Assembly (NCBI RefSeq): GCF_011742875.1 | Contig: NZ_JAAQTL010000001.1 | Span: forward strand, 124,001 to 188,000 | DNA length: 64,000 nt | DNA from: Luteibacter yeojuensis | GTDB lineage: Bacteria; Pseudomonadota; Gammaproteobacteria; Xanthomonadales; Rhodanobacteraceae | Direction of reading: 5' to 3' | Shown: one piece after another, positions 15,823 to 24,830 of the stretch | Layout: each line of letters starts with the position of its first letter | Position numbering within the stretch: position 1 is the first letter of the stretch | Notes under the pieces: generated by a model | Told to the model about the DNA's origin: nothing | What the model saw: only the letters and a program-made list of their open reading frames with translations | Database searches by the model: none | Position numbers and translations under genes: made by a program

Positions 15823-18291
15823 TCAGCGAGCCGCCGAGCGGGCAGGGCGTGTCGTGGGGGCGGCGGGCGACGGCTTCTTGCCGCTGCCTTTCCGGTTTTC
15901 GTAGAACGAGGGCAGCCACTGGTCCGGCGTCAGGTCGTCAGGCTTGACGCCTTCGATTTCCGCCTGGCGGGCCAGTACCTCGTGCATGATCTCGATGTTG
16001 TCCGTGGATGCGGAAATGACCGCCAACGCGTCATCCATGCCGCGCAGGTTCAGCTGGCATACGGCCGAGGCATGGCCTTGCTTGACGAGGAAGCGGCGCG
16101 AGCGCTCGTCCAGGCTCACGACCACCTGGTACTCGGCATCGGTGAGCTTGAGGCCGTCCACGTAATCCTCGCGGCTGGCGTTAGGGTTAGGCAGCAGGAT
16201 CATCGTGGCGGTCTGCTCGATGAGCGCCGCCGAGATGTCGCTGGCCAGCGCATCTTCCGGGCTCTGCGTAGCGAAAATGCCCATGCCGTTCTGTTTACGG
16301 ATGGTCTTCTGCTTGTTCTTGGCGAATTCCTTGAGGCCTCCCTTGCCGTCGAGGATCTTCCAGAACTCGTCCATGACGTAGATGAGCCGGCGGCCGTCGA
16401 TCAGGGCCTCGAGGCGATGCAGGAGGTAGTTGATGACCGGCGCGCGGACTTCCGCATTGTCGATGATTTCGGTGTAGTCGAAACCGATGATGTTGGCCCG
16501 CGACAGGTCCACCGTGTCCTGTGGATTGTCGAAGACCCAGCCAAGCGAATTCCCCGCAGTCCACTTGCGCATGCGGATGAAGAGACCGTCGTCGCCGAGG
16601 TTCGGCAGGTTCTTCTGAAAGTTCGTCATGCTGCGCAGGTGCATCGGAATGTCGAGGACGGCCTCCACGGCGCGGTAGATGTCCTCTTCCTCGCGCGAGC
16701 TATAGACGCTCTTGCCGGCCAGCACTTTGATGAGATCGGCCAGGAACTGCACGTTCTCCTCGGTACGCTCGCACTGGAACGGATTGAACCCGGTGGGCTT
16801 GCCGTTCTCCAGGGCGAGGTAGTTGCCGCCGCAGGCGCGCACGAAGATCTCCGCGCCGCGATCCTTGTCGAAGAAGAAGATGGTGGGCGCAGGATCGAGT
16901 TTCTGCACCTGGCTCAGGAGGAAGTTGATCAGCGCCGTCTTGCCGGTACCGGACTTGCCGATGACCATCGTGTTGGCGATAGCCTTCTCCCCGTAGGAGT
17001 TCTCGGCAGGATGGGTGGCGTGGAAGTTGAAGAAGTACGGCTGGCCATTGGTGGTCTGCAGCGTAGTGACGCAATCGCCCCAGGGATTGTTCTGCTTCTT
17101 CCCCGTGGCGAAGTTGTGCAGCGGCGACAGGCCGAGGAAGTTGAGCGAACTGACGTTGGCGAGCCGCGTCCGGTATTTCCAGTTGCCGGGGAACTGCGCG
17201 TAGAAGGCCGAAGTGACGGCCAGGTCTTCCTTCACGGAGACGAAGCCGGCGTTGGACAGTTCCGCGCGAGTGGCGGCGATCTGCTGCGACAACATTTCCT
17301 GGGCGGTCGAGTACACGGCCATGGTGAAGTGGTACTCGCCGAGCACGAAATTGCCCGACGCGAGCTGGTCCATGGCCTGGTCCATCTCGATGATCTGGCT
17401 CACGGCTTTGTCGCCGGAGGAAATCATCATGCCCTTGGTGCGCTCCAGCGCCTTGAGTGCGTCCTGACGGCCCATCGGGCTGAAGGAATGGGTGATGACG
17501 TATTCGAAATCGAGGTATTTCAGTCCATTGAGGATGCCCGGATAAGTGCCTTCGACGTATTCCTTGATGTTGAGGATGGCGCCGAAATGGTTGACGCCGT
17601 TCGGCGTGGTCAACACGAAATCGCCTGTCTTCGACGAGAAACGCTGGCGGCTGACCGGCAGGTAGTCCTTGACGGCGGCGGTGAGTACCGGCACCGGCTC
17701 GTCCAGGCGGTTGAGAATGTAGCCGTAGAGTTCGAGCACTTCGGAGAACACCACGCCGTTCGGGGCTTCGTACATGCCCATGCGGCTGGGGGCGTAATCC
17801 TTGAGCACGGCCTCCACGTTGCCCGCAAGCTCCAGGATCGTAGCGACCGCCTGCGCTTGCTCGGACTGGAGCCGTTCGGCGTTGGAGGACTTCTCGACGA
17901 ATCGCTTACCCGATACCACGGGGCGATAGATCATCGTGAGATATAGCTCGTTCTGCATGAGCTTCTGACCGGACAGCGACTCGTAGTAACCGTCGGACAG
18001 ATCCTGGTTGAAGCGATGCTCGAACCGGCTCTTGTCCTTGATGCCACGGCGGCGACGGACGTCGTGGACCCAGAACGCCACGTTCACGAAATCCGGCGCA
18101 CGCAGTGTCTGCAGCATGCGGTTGAAGGTGTTATGACGGTGTTCGATCTCCCATTCCTCCCTGCCTACGAAGGGCAGGCCGCCGAGGCGCCACACGAGCA
18201 GAAAGTCGCCCCCCGTCGTCTTGAGGACGGTCGGCGAGACATGGGTCGAAAATGGAATGAATTCGCCGATCGCTGCATCTGGAATGAACAT
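15823..18291 (-). CDS. virB4: VirB4, ATPase of the T4SS
   Basis: A protein of 822 residues of the CagE/TrbE/VirB4 family, the main ATPase of pilus assembly and transport at the inner membrane. The Walker A motif GKSGTGKTAL lies near residues 443-452, followed by IFFFDKDRGAEIFVRACGG; Walker B is IYVMDEFWKILDGKGG; and ATQSPEDALASD is a typical late family motif. The length is normal for the family. It lies between virB3 (67 bases) and virB5 (14 bases). A long open frame on the opposite strand is a codon-bias shadow. Confidence 0.97.
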   Translation of the reverse strand: MFIPDAAIGEFIPFSTHVSPTVLKTTGGDFLLVWRLGGLPFVGREEWEIEHRHNTFNRMLQTLRAPDFVNVAFWVHDVRRRRGIKDKSRFEHRFNQDLSDGYYESLSGQKLMQNELYLTMIYRPVVSGKRFVEKSSNAERLQSEQAQAVATILELAGNVEAVLKDYAPSRMGMYEAPNGVVFSEVLELYGYILNRLDEPVPVLTAAVKDYLPVSRQRFSSKTGDFVLTTPNGVNHFGAILNIKEYVEGTYPGILNGLKYLDFEYVITHSFSPMGRQDALKALERTKGMMISSGDKAVSQIIEMDQAMDQLASGNFVLGEYHFTMAVYSTAQEMLSQQIAATRAELSNAGFVSVKEDLAVTSAFYAQFPGNWKYRTRLANVSSLNFLGLSPLHNFATGKKQNNPWGDCVTTLQTTNGQPYFFNFHATHPAENSYGEKAIANTMVIGKSGTGKTALINFLLSQVQKLDPAPTIFFFDKDRGAEIFVRACGGNYLALENGKPTGFNPFQCERTEENVQFLADLIKVLAGKSVYSSREEEDIYRAVEAVLDIPMHLRSMTNFQKNLPNLGDDGLFIRMRKWTAGNSLGWVFDNPQDTVDLSRANIIGFDYTEIIDNAEVRAPVINYLLHRLEALIDGRRLIYVMDEFWKILDGKGGLKEFAKNKQKTIRKQNGMGIFATQSPEDALASDISAALIEQTATMILLPNPNASREDYVDGLKLTDAEYQVVVSLDERSRRFLVKQGHASAVCQLNLRGMDDALAVISASTDNIEIMHEVLARQAEIEGVKPDDLTPDQWLPSFYENRKGSGKKPSPAAPTTRPARSAAR

Positions 18292-18358
18292 GGCTGGTGT
18301 CTACCGTGAGACGCTCTGGAAAGGCCCTGGCAGCAGGGCTGCCAGGGCGAGGGATGCC

Positions 18359-18667
18359 TTATCGTTTCGCCCTGCCGGGCTCGCGATAACTGTTGGGTGT
18401 GAACACCCACGTGCCGTCGTGCTCCGCCAGGTTCCTCACCCGCGTCCGGAACTGCAGGCGCAGTCCGAGCAGCCGGAAGATCATCTCGTCGCGACGGGCC
18501 ATCTGGCGCATCACGAAGATGGAGGTGGGAATCCACAGCAGGAACCACATGTTGAAGTACATCGCCATCAGCAAACCGCTGCCTGCCCCTACGAAGAAGG
18601 GCACATAGGGCACGCCCATGAACATGGGTGGGCGCGTGCAGCCGCGGAAGAGCGCATTCTTATGCAT
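18359..18667 (-). CDS. virB3: VirB3, inner-membrane protein of the T4SS
   Basis: A protein of 102 residues. The N-terminal RGCTRPPMFMGVPYVPF is the VirB3 signature, followed by two close hydrophobic segments (residues about 24-52) and a basic tail. VirB3 works with VirB4 in the inner membrane. The start at 18667 overlaps the end of virB2 by 8 bases, so translation is probably coupled; a longer open frame upstream reads through virB2 out of frame and is not coding. Confidence 0.92.
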   Translation of the reverse strand: MHKNALFRGCTRPPMFMGVPYVPFFVGAGSGLLMAMYFNMWFLLWIPTSIFVMRQMARRDEMIFRLLGLRLQFRTRVRNLAEHDGTWVFTPNSYREPGRAKR

Positions 18668-19088
18668 GGAAGTGCAGCAGGTGCATGGCGGTCTGCAGCG
18701 ACTCCATGAGGAACGTGGTGGCTGCGCCACCGCTGCTGGAGGTGCAGGCGGTCGAGTCGCCGCTACCGCCGACGACCATCTTCGCCACCTGGGCGGCAGC
18801 GCCGATCAGTACGCCACCTACGAGGGCCGGGGCGACATCGGCGATACGCTTATGGGCGAAGGCGATCTGGTAGCCGGAGAAGATCACTGCGATGGTCACG
18901 ACTACGATAGACGCGGCGTTCAGCAGCGAATTGATGTTCTGGAAGAAGCCGCAGACCTTCTTCGAGGTTTCGGTCACGTCCTGGGCCAGGCCGATCGAGG
19001 GCAGGAGCAGGGCGGCGGCGATCATGAGGAAGATCGCCATCTTGTTGAGTGACGCGCGGTCGTTCGGGATGCTGGGCAGGTTGGACAT
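18660..19088 (-). CDS. virB2: VirB2, major pilin of the T4SS
   Basis: A protein of 142 residues. A long signal region has its hydrophobic core at residues 17-34 and probable cleavage after SIGLA (residue 35). Two membrane helices follow at about 54-77 (AASIVVVTIAVIFSGYQIAF) and 85-107, joined by the basic turn AHKRIAD, which is the VirB2/TrbC pilin pattern. The C-terminal 30 residues are Ser/Gly-rich and then helical. AGGA lies 8 bases before the ATG at 19088. The 121-base gap before it is one of the largest inside the run and holds a hairpin. Confidence 0.93.
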   Translation of the reverse strand: MSNLPSIPNDRASLNKMAIFLMIAAALLLPSIGLAQDVTETSKKVCGFFQNINSLLNAASIVVVTIAVIFSGYQIAFAHKRIADVAPALVGGVLIGAAAQVAKMVVGGSGDSTACTSSSGGAATTFLMESLQTAMHLLHFHA

Positions 19089-19120
19089 CTCGTGATTCCT
19101 TCGTGGTGCTGGGCTGGATG

Positions 19121-19140
19121 CGGCCGATTGTTTGCGGCCG
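19121..19140 (-). other. stem-loop ahead of the pilin gene virB2
   Basis: CGGCCG, an 8-base spacer and CGGCCG can pair as a 6-bp GC stem in the virB1-virB2 gap, 33 bases before the pilin start. There is no T-run, so it is not a clear terminator. It could protect or process the mRNA so that more pilin is made than its neighbours; this is inferred. Confidence 0.35.
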
Positions 19141-19209
19141 GGTTGAGGACGGCTACGAATAAGGCAGCCGGTTTCGCGATGACAGGCTTCCCCTGACGGC
19201 GGAAGCAGG

Positions 19210-20247
19210 TCAGAAAACGAAGGCGCCATCGGCTCCTCCACGGCGAAGGTCCGCCGGATCGCCGGCGGGTGTGGTGGGCGCCGTGGGCGTGGCGACGGAG
19301 GAGGGTGCCGGGTCGTTGGGTCCCTGCACCTGGGGTTCGAAAACGCCGTTGTCGTCGGCGGGACCGGTCCCTGTCGGGTTGGACGACACGCCGATCTGCG
19401 ACATCACGGCCGCCGTCGCCGGATCGATGGGAATCCTGCCCGGAGTGGCGGGCGGCACAGGCGTCGGCAGGGTCCCACCCGGAAGCGGGATGGCCCCATT
19501 CCCCGGAACGAGCGGCATCACCTGGTTCTGCGCCGCCTGCGCCGCTTGCAACGCCTGCGCGATGGACGCGGCGTCGGGCAGTGTGTCGGCCACGGCGGAA
19601 TTGGGACCGGGTACGATCGCCCGGCTCGGCGGCGGAACCCCTGCCACCTTGGCGACGGCGGGCGCCATGGCGGCCGCGAGTGCGGCATCGGCCACGCTAC
19701 GCATGGCGACGCGGTAGGCGGAGCCGTCGACGGGACGAACAGGTGTTCCCTTGACCGTTGTCATAGGCTTGGTTACCAGCGGTATCGGTATGGCATTCGC
19801 CACCAGCGCGCCCTGGCGCGCCATCGAGTCGAAGATCTTCTGAACGTAGCCGTCCTGGTAGCCGGTGGTGAAGTTCCCGGAGTAGTAGCAGCTGAAGGCC
19901 TTGCCCCAGTCGCCACCGGCGCTGGCATAGCACTGCGCGAGGATCTGCGATCCCGCGACCAGGTTCGGGCACACGTCGAACGCCTTCTCGTAGGTATCGA
20001 GACCGAACTTGCCGAGGTTCGCACGATTCACCTGGGCGACGCCGAGCGAATAGTTGTAACCCTTCGCTTCGAGCATGCGCGCGGTCGCCACGGCTTCGCC
20101 GAGATTTTCCGGCTGGCGCACGAGTTGGCCGCCCACGACGCCGATGGCGTACGGGTTGCGCGACGATTCGACGTTCACGACGTGCTGCATCACCTCCGCC
20201 GGTACGGCGAGGTTGGGGCAAGCCATCATTTCCAATCCTGGTAGCAC
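19210..20247 (-). CDS. virB1: VirB1, lytic transglycosylase of the T4SS
   Basis: A protein of 345 residues. Residues about 12-135 are an SLT domain: catalytic Glu27 in VNVESSRNPYAIG, SLGVAQVNR at 67-75 and CYYSGNF at 120-126. It opens local gaps in peptidoglycan for the secretion channel. The remaining 200 residues are Pro/Ala-rich and look disordered. No signal peptide is seen. The start is taken as a GTG at 20247 with AGGAG 8 bases upstream; ATG codons at 20229/20226 are alternatives and would keep the domain whole. Confidence 0.92.
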   Translation of the reverse strand: MLPGLEMMACPNLAVPAEVMQHVVNVESSRNPYAIGVVGGQLVRQPENLGEAVATARMLEAKGYNYSLGVAQVNRANLGKFGLDTYEKAFDVCPNLVAGSQILAQCYASAGGDWGKAFSCYYSGNFTTGYQDGYVQKIFDSMARQGALVANAIPIPLVTKPMTTVKGTPVRPVDGSAYRVAMRSVADAALAAAMAPAVAKVAGVPPPSRAIVPGPNSAVADTLPDAASIAQALQAAQAAQNQVMPLVPGNGAIPLPGGTLPTPVPPATPGRIPIDPATAAVMSQIGVSSNPTGTGPADDNGVFEPQVQGPNDPAPSSVATPTAPTTPAGDPADLRRGGADGAFVF

Positions 20248-20286
20248 CGTTACAACTCCTGTCTGATGACCGATGTGTTTCGCGTG

Positions 20287-21327
20287 TTACCCCCCGTCCG
20301 GAGCCAGGCCCCGAGCGGGGTTGAAGTCGATGCCGGTAATGTGGCGGCGCCCGGCGTGTGCCTTGATGTGTACGACGATGTCGATCGTGAGCATCAACAA
20401 TCGCTTGATCGTGGAGAACTCAAGCCCCGCGCCTTCGTTGGACGCTTTCACCATCAGGCCCAGCTGGTCCCAGGTCTGTTCGACACTGCCCGCGTGGCAA
20501 CTGGTGATCGATCCGGGATGGCCCGAGGCGCAGTTGCGGATGAAGTAGAACGACTCGTCGCCGCGAAGCTCGGCCAGGATGATCCGGTCGGGCTTCATGC
20601 GCAGGCAGGCTTCCATGCAACTCTTTGCAGTGATGTTGCTCGCGCTCTGTCCGCCCTTCGAATACAGCAGGTGCACGACGTTCGGCTGGTCGATGAACAG
20701 TTCGCGCGCGTCCTCGATGGTGACGAGGCGCTCGTCCGCGGGGATGTGTCCCACCAGGGACTTCATGAAGGTGGTCTTGCCGCTGCCGGTGGCACCGGCA
20801 ACGACGATGTTCTTCTTGCTCAGCACCGCGTGGCGGAAGAAATCCGCGTAGCGGCGTTCCGCGCGCAACTCCAGCAGCTCCCGGTCCGCTTCGGCGACGG
20901 TGTTCGCACCTTCGAGGATCTGGTCGAAGAAGCCATCCTCCTGGTACTGCGCCAAGGTCTTGCTCTGGCGCGACGGCAGGCGGATCGTGATCGAGACCCG
21001 CCCGGCTTCGCAGGCGGGCGGAATCACGAACTGCGCACGCTGTCCGGTCGGGAAGGTCAGCGACACCACCGGGTCCACATCGGTGATGCGCTGACCCGTA
21101 TTGCTTTCGTTGACCACGGCCGTACAGAACTGCCGTGCCCGGTCGAAGGTGAGCGACGGCACGTCCATGCGCTCCCACTTGCCGCGACGCTCCAGGTAAA
21201 GCTCACCCGGCTTGTTGATGCAGATTTCGGTGACGTCGGACGACGAAAGGTAGTCCCGAATACCCAGCACTTCGTACTGGTAATCCAGGAAGTCGTTGCC
21301 GATGGCGGCGAGTGCGGGTTCGTTCAT
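20287..21327 (-). CDS. virB11: VirB11, hexameric ATPase of the T4SS
   Basis: A protein of 346 residues of the VirB11/PulE ATPase family. Walker A is GATGSGKTT near residues 175-184, followed by the Asp box (LVTIEDARELFI), Walker B (RIILAELRGDESFYF) and the His box (GHPGSITSCHAGS). It works with VirB4 and VirD4 to switch between pilus building and transport. It lies 3 bases after virB10. Confidence 0.97.
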   Translation of the reverse strand: MNEPALAAIGNDFLDYQYEVLGIRDYLSSSDVTEICINKPGELYLERRGKWERMDVPSLTFDRARQFCTAVVNESNTGQRITDVDPVVSLTFPTGQRAQFVIPPACEAGRVSITIRLPSRQSKTLAQYQEDGFFDQILEGANTVAEADRELLELRAERRYADFFRHAVLSKKNIVVAGATGSGKTTFMKSLVGHIPADERLVTIEDARELFIDQPNVVHLLYSKGGQSASNITAKSCMEACLRMKPDRIILAELRGDESFYFIRNCASGHPGSITSCHAGSVEQTWDQLGLMVKASNEGAGLEFSTIKRLLMLTIDIVVHIKAHAGRRHITGIDFNPARGLAPDGG

Positions 21328-21330
21328 CGG

Positions 21331-22587
21331 TCAGTACCGCGCCACCACGCCGCTGAAGTCCACGTCCTTGGCGACGTAGATGGCGAGCACCGTGCCCTGG
21401 TTGATCGTGACGGTGGCCGGGCGATTGACCGCACGCTGCACAGCCGAATTGGCGATCTGCTGGATCGTCGCCGCGGTGTTGCTCTCGAACGGGCTCTGCG
21501 TGACCACGCCATTGCTGATGGTGGTCTGGCGCGGGCCATGCTCGGCGGCCTCGTACTTGAAGGCATCGCTGAGCAGTGAGATCAGCAGCGCGGCGCCGAT
21601 ACGGCTGCCCCAGTGGGCGTTGTAGTGACCGGGATGGCCGGCACCGCCCAAGGTATCGATACCCGGGCTGGCCATGTTCACGTCGATGCCGGTAGGTGTG
21701 ACGATGCGGTCCCAGATCACGGCGACGCGCGGGCCGTTCGGCTCCATCTCGTACTTGCCCAGCACCTTCGAGCCCTTCGGCAGGAGCAGTCGCTTGCCGG
21801 TGAACGAATACACCGGTTCGGTGACCACGCAGGACGTGAATCCGGGGATGTCGGTGATGATCTTTGTTTCGAGCACGCAGCGGATGAAGGTGCCGCGCAG
21901 CATCAGCGTATCGGGGTGGGTAAGCGGCGAGGCGTTGGAGACGTCCGGCAGCTCCTTGGCGCTGTAAGCGGAGTTCACCGGAACACCGCCGCCCCCCACT
22001 GCGCCCGGCATCCCGGGAATCATTCCGAACGCGCCGCCGGGACCACCCCGACCGCCACCACCTGTCGATTGCCCGGTACCACCCGCGATCTGCGCCGCTT
22101 CGGTGTCCATCATGCGGCGCTCCATGAGCGACGGGCCCGTGCGCGCCGGCGGCATGGCCGCCTGACGCGGCGGGAGCGTGGAAGGCAGCGGCGGAGGCGG
22201 CGCCAGCGCGATCGGTTCGGGAAGACGGGGTGCCGGCTCCGGCACCGGTGCGACCCTGGGCGCTTCCGGAATGGTGACCGTCTCTTCCGCCTTGGTCTTT
22301 TTCGGCGCCGGCGTGGAGCTGCCGCCGCTCATGAAGAACCAGGCAGCGAAAAGCAGCAACGCGACGATGCCGGCAAGGAACGCGAGGGCACGACGGTTCA
22401 TCCGGCGGACATCGGCCGCGGCAAGTTGCGGCGCGCCGGCGTCGAGGTCTGGCGGCGGCGCCTGCCGACGCTGGGTCGAATACGGATTGCCTGCGAGCGG
22501 GTCGACGTGCTCGCCGCCCTCTTCCGGCGGCGGCACGTGGTCGTCGCGGGTCTCGTCGTCCGGGTGATAAGGATTATTCGGGCTCAC
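21331..22587 (-). CDS. virB10: VirB10, core-complex protein spanning both membranes
   Basis: A protein of 418 residues starting with GTG that overlaps the virB9 stop (GTGA). A cytoplasmic N-terminus of about 62 residues is followed by a membrane helix (66-86), a long Pro-rich periplasmic linker (about 90-200) and a C-terminal TrbI/VirB10 domain with TPIGVDVNMAS-like and LPKGSKVLGKYE motifs and the antenna region. It links VirB7/VirB9 in the outer membrane to the inner-membrane ATPases. Confidence 0.96.
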   Translation of the reverse strand: MSPNNPYHPDDETRDDHVPPPEEGGEHVDPLAGNPYSTQRRQAPPPDLDAGAPQLAAADVRRMNRRALAFLAGIVALLLFAAWFFMSGGSSTPAPKKTKAEETVTIPEAPRVAPVPEPAPRLPEPIALAPPPPLPSTLPPRQAAMPPARTGPSLMERRMMDTEAAQIAGGTGQSTGGGGRGGPGGAFGMIPGMPGAVGGGGVPVNSAYSAKELPDVSNASPLTHPDTLMLRGTFIRCVLETKIITDIPGFTSCVVTEPVYSFTGKRLLLPKGSKVLGKYEMEPNGPRVAVIWDRIVTPTGIDVNMASPGIDTLGGAGHPGHYNAHWGSRIGAALLISLLSDAFKYEAAEHGPRQTTISNGVVTQSPFESNTAATIQQIANSAVQRAVNRPATVTINQGTVLAIYVAKDVDFSGVVARY

Positions 22588-23351
22588 TTCTTCGTGTTCC
22601 TTCGCAGACCCACGACGTTGTCGTCGTGCCGGATGACCAGGTAGTTGTACGTGCCGTGGACAACGATGGTGTTGCCCTCGACCGTGGTGTTCACCACCGA
22701 ATCCTCGCCGTGTTCCTTTTCACGCATGTAGACCGTCGGGAAGTTCCCGGTGGGGAACTGCTTCAGGTCGGGCATCTTGATGTAGGTGAAGCGGCCGTCG
22801 TCATAGACGTTGATCGGCACCAGCCATGGCGCGGTCTTGCGCTTCATGGCGTAGTCGTAATCGAAGTTGTAGTCGCGCCCCTTGACCAGCGCGGTGTCGA
22901 GCTCGGGTGTCTCCGCCACCTTCTTGGTCTCGGCCATGAAGCTGGTATCGGATGGATAGGTGAAGGTGATCTTGTACTGCACGCCCGCACGACGGGCCTG
23001 CTCGAGCGTCTTCCAGTCGGTGGCGACCACCTTCAGTTCAAAGATGTACGAGTGTGTCGCGGTACGAATCATCATGTTCGTATCGACGTCGACGTTCTTC
23101 GGCTTGACGTAGAACACGTTGTCGCGCCGCGTGAGCTCCCAGCCACTGCTGAAACCGGTGCTGTAGTCGAGGATCCTCTCGTTCGGACTGAGTTCGATCT
23201 GCGTCGTGATACCGAGGCCGGTGCGGACCGTGTAGATCTTGTCCGGCTCGTACTGGTAAGGCGTGACCACCTGCGCGCGGACGACACCCGTCAGGCCGGT
23301 CGCGACAAGGCACGCGGCCAGCGACAGCCGTAGCAAGGTTCGATGCTTCAT
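22584..23351 (-). CDS. virB9: VirB9, outer-membrane core-complex protein
   Basis: A protein of 255 residues with a signal peptide (cleavage after residue 26, GVVRA). VirB9/CagX features include YQYEPDKIYTVRTGLGITTQIELSPNE near the start and FTYIKMPDLKQFPTGNFPTVY followed by a beta-rich C-terminal domain that contacts VirB7 and VirB10. Its ATG overlaps the virB8 stop (ATGA) and its stop overlaps virB10. Confidence 0.96.
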   Translation of the reverse strand: MKHRTLLRLSLAACLVATGLTGVVRAQVVTPYQYEPDKIYTVRTGLGITTQIELSPNERILDYSTGFSSGWELTRRDNVFYVKPKNVDVDTNMMIRTATHSYIFELKVVATDWKTLEQARRAGVQYKITFTYPSDTSFMAETKKVAETPELDTALVKGRDYNFDYDYAMKRKTAPWLVPINVYDDGRFTYIKMPDLKQFPTGNFPTVYMREKEHGEDSVVNTTVEGNTIVVHGTYNYLVIRHDDNVVGLRRNTKK

Positions 23352-24283
23352 CGACGGCGCCCTCCGTTGGCGGCGTTCGGTTGGACGGTGGCGACGCTCT
23401 GCGGCGCGGCCGTTTGTGCAGGCATGCCAGCGGCCGGCGCGTTATCGACAGGGATCGGCGACTGCGGCAGCGCTTCCAAGGAAGCCGGCGGCTGCTGCGC
23501 GGGCCCCGGTGCGGCGGCGGGAGCCTGCGTCGCGGCGGGTGCCTCGCTTTCCGGCGGCGGGGGTTCGGCGTAGTCGCTGTCCACCCGGTAATCGGTGACC
23601 TGGAAGCCGAGCGGATTCTCCACGCGGTATTGGTCGTCCATCTTCAGGTTCGGCTTGTACGAGAACGCCAGCGTGGCAATCTTGTTGTCCAGCGGTACGG
23701 TTTGCCCGGACAGCTTGTTGTACACGCTGCGCTGGAAGCGGACGGTCGCCCCCTTTGGTGTCGTGCCGTTGTCGCCGCCGATGAAGATGATGCTGGAGAT
23801 CTTGACGCGGATGGCGCGATCGCGGCCATAGGTCTTGTACGGAGCGTCCGGGTTGTCCAGCGAGTGCAGGTCGGTGTAACCCTTGGCGACCTTCGGCGCG
23901 GCCATCGTCAGCACGGTGGCCCAGTCGCGCAGGTTGATCATCGTCACGTCGAACGATTCGCGCGCCAGGATGAAGTGGGTGACATTGCTGCGGTTGATGG
24001 CTTCGCTGGCGGTGATGCGACGATTGACGACGTCGTCGGTGATGCGCGTGACCGAACTCATGCCGGTGTAGGCATCGGCAAGAACGATGTACGGCACCTT
24101 TTCCTTCAACGGCAGCATGTAGAAATAGCCGCCGGCGAGGATCAGCGACAGCGAAATCGCGCAGAACGCCACCATCCACGCGCGACGCTCGCTGCGTTGT
24201 GCAAGGTCGGAGATCGTGATTTCGAAGTCGACCGATTTCGCTACCGCGGCGTCGATCTTCGGAGATTGCTTCTTGTTGAGCAT
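23348..24283 (-). CDS. virB8: VirB8, inner-membrane assembly protein
   Basis: A protein of 311 residues: short cytoplasmic part, membrane helix (about 35-57), then a periplasmic VirB8 domain with VTRITDDVVNRRITASEAINRS-like helices and YGRDRAIRVKISSI. The last 75 or so residues form a Pro/Ala/Gln-rich tail beyond the usual VirB8 fold. The start at 24283 is chosen because the protein begins with a normal short cytoplasmic segment there; the longer frame runs through virB7 in another register. It lies 13 bases after virB7. Confidence 0.93.
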   Translation of the reverse strand: MLNKKQSPKIDAAVAKSVDFEITISDLAQRSERRAWMVAFCAISLSLILAGGYFYMLPLKEKVPYIVLADAYTGMSSVTRITDDVVNRRITASEAINRSNVTHFILARESFDVTMINLRDWATVLTMAAPKVAKGYTDLHSLDNPDAPYKTYGRDRAIRVKISSIIFIGGDNGTTPKGATVRFQRSVYNKLSGQTVPLDNKIATLAFSYKPNLKMDDQYRVENPLGFQVTDYRVDSDYAEPPPPESEAPAATQAPAAAPGPAQQPPASLEALPQSPIPVDNAPAAGMPAQTAAPQSVATVQPNAANGGRRR

Positions 24284-24296
24284 CGAGGGAGCCTGG

Positions 24297-24830
24297 TTAG
24301 CGGGTCTGGGGCGCGGCGACGTCAGCCTTGCCCGTCGCTTGCGCGATCGGCGGCTGTTTGTCCGGAGTGGATGAGGGTCCGGTAGCGGCCGGTGCTGACG
24401 GCACGATGCTGCTGGTCTCCTCGACGACGATTTCAGGCCCATCCACGACCACCGTCACCCCTTGCTGCGCAAAGATCGCGCTCAACTGGCTCATGGCATC
24501 GCGGACCTCCGAGGTGTGGATGTCCGCGGCAGCCTTGGGCAGGGTGAAGTCGGAGCGCAGGCGATACGAGAGCTTGGTACCCGTGTCGTTCGTCCAGCGC
24601 GTCAGCATCGTTTTCAGCGTGCCGTCCATGGGCGCGGCGTAATAGGTGTACGGCACGGCGAGCGGGATCTCGACAGGCTTGTCGTCGTAACGATTGATCG
24701 GTCGCCAGCGACCACCGAAGTCCTTGGCCGACGGCGTCCCGCAGCCCGAGAGAAGGGTGGCCAGCGAGATAACGAGAAGAGCGCAGAGCTTCGAAGACAG
24801 GTGTGTTTTCACGCGTGGCTCATAAGTCAT
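24297..24830 (-). CDS. virB7: VirB7, outer-membrane lipoprotein with N0-like domain
   Basis: A protein of 177 residues. A hydrophobic signal ends in the lipobox LLSGC (Cys30). Residues about 55-138 resemble an N0/STN-like domain (VPYTYYAAPMDGTLKTMLTRW, DIHTSEVRDAMSQL, TVVVDGPEIVVEE), which sets the VirB7 of X-T4SSs apart from the short peptides of Agrobacterium. The last 37 residues are Pro/Ala/Ser-rich. It is the first gene of the long minus-strand run. No good ribosome binding site is seen at the ATG (24830); a GTG at 24812 would give a 24-residue lipoprotein signal and is a fair alternative. Confidence 0.88.
   Translation of the reverse strand: MTYEPRVKTHLSSKLCALLVISLATLLSGCGTPSAKDFGGRWRPINRYDDKPVEIPLAVPYTYYAAPMDGTLKTMLTRWTNDTGTKLSYRLRSDFTLPKAAADIHTSEVRDAMSQLSAIFAQQGVTVVVDGPEIVVEETSSIVPSAPAATGPSSTPDKQPPIAQATGKADVAAPQTR

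Noticed and set aside
15982..17946. 654-codon open frame opposite virB4
   Set aside because: It runs antisense to the VirB4 ATPase with its Walker motifs; composition is that of a GC-bias shadow.
2702..24830. Conjugative element
   Set aside because: No relaxase, oriT-like repeat, partition or replication gene is seen; effectors with XVIPCD and immunity genes show a killing system.
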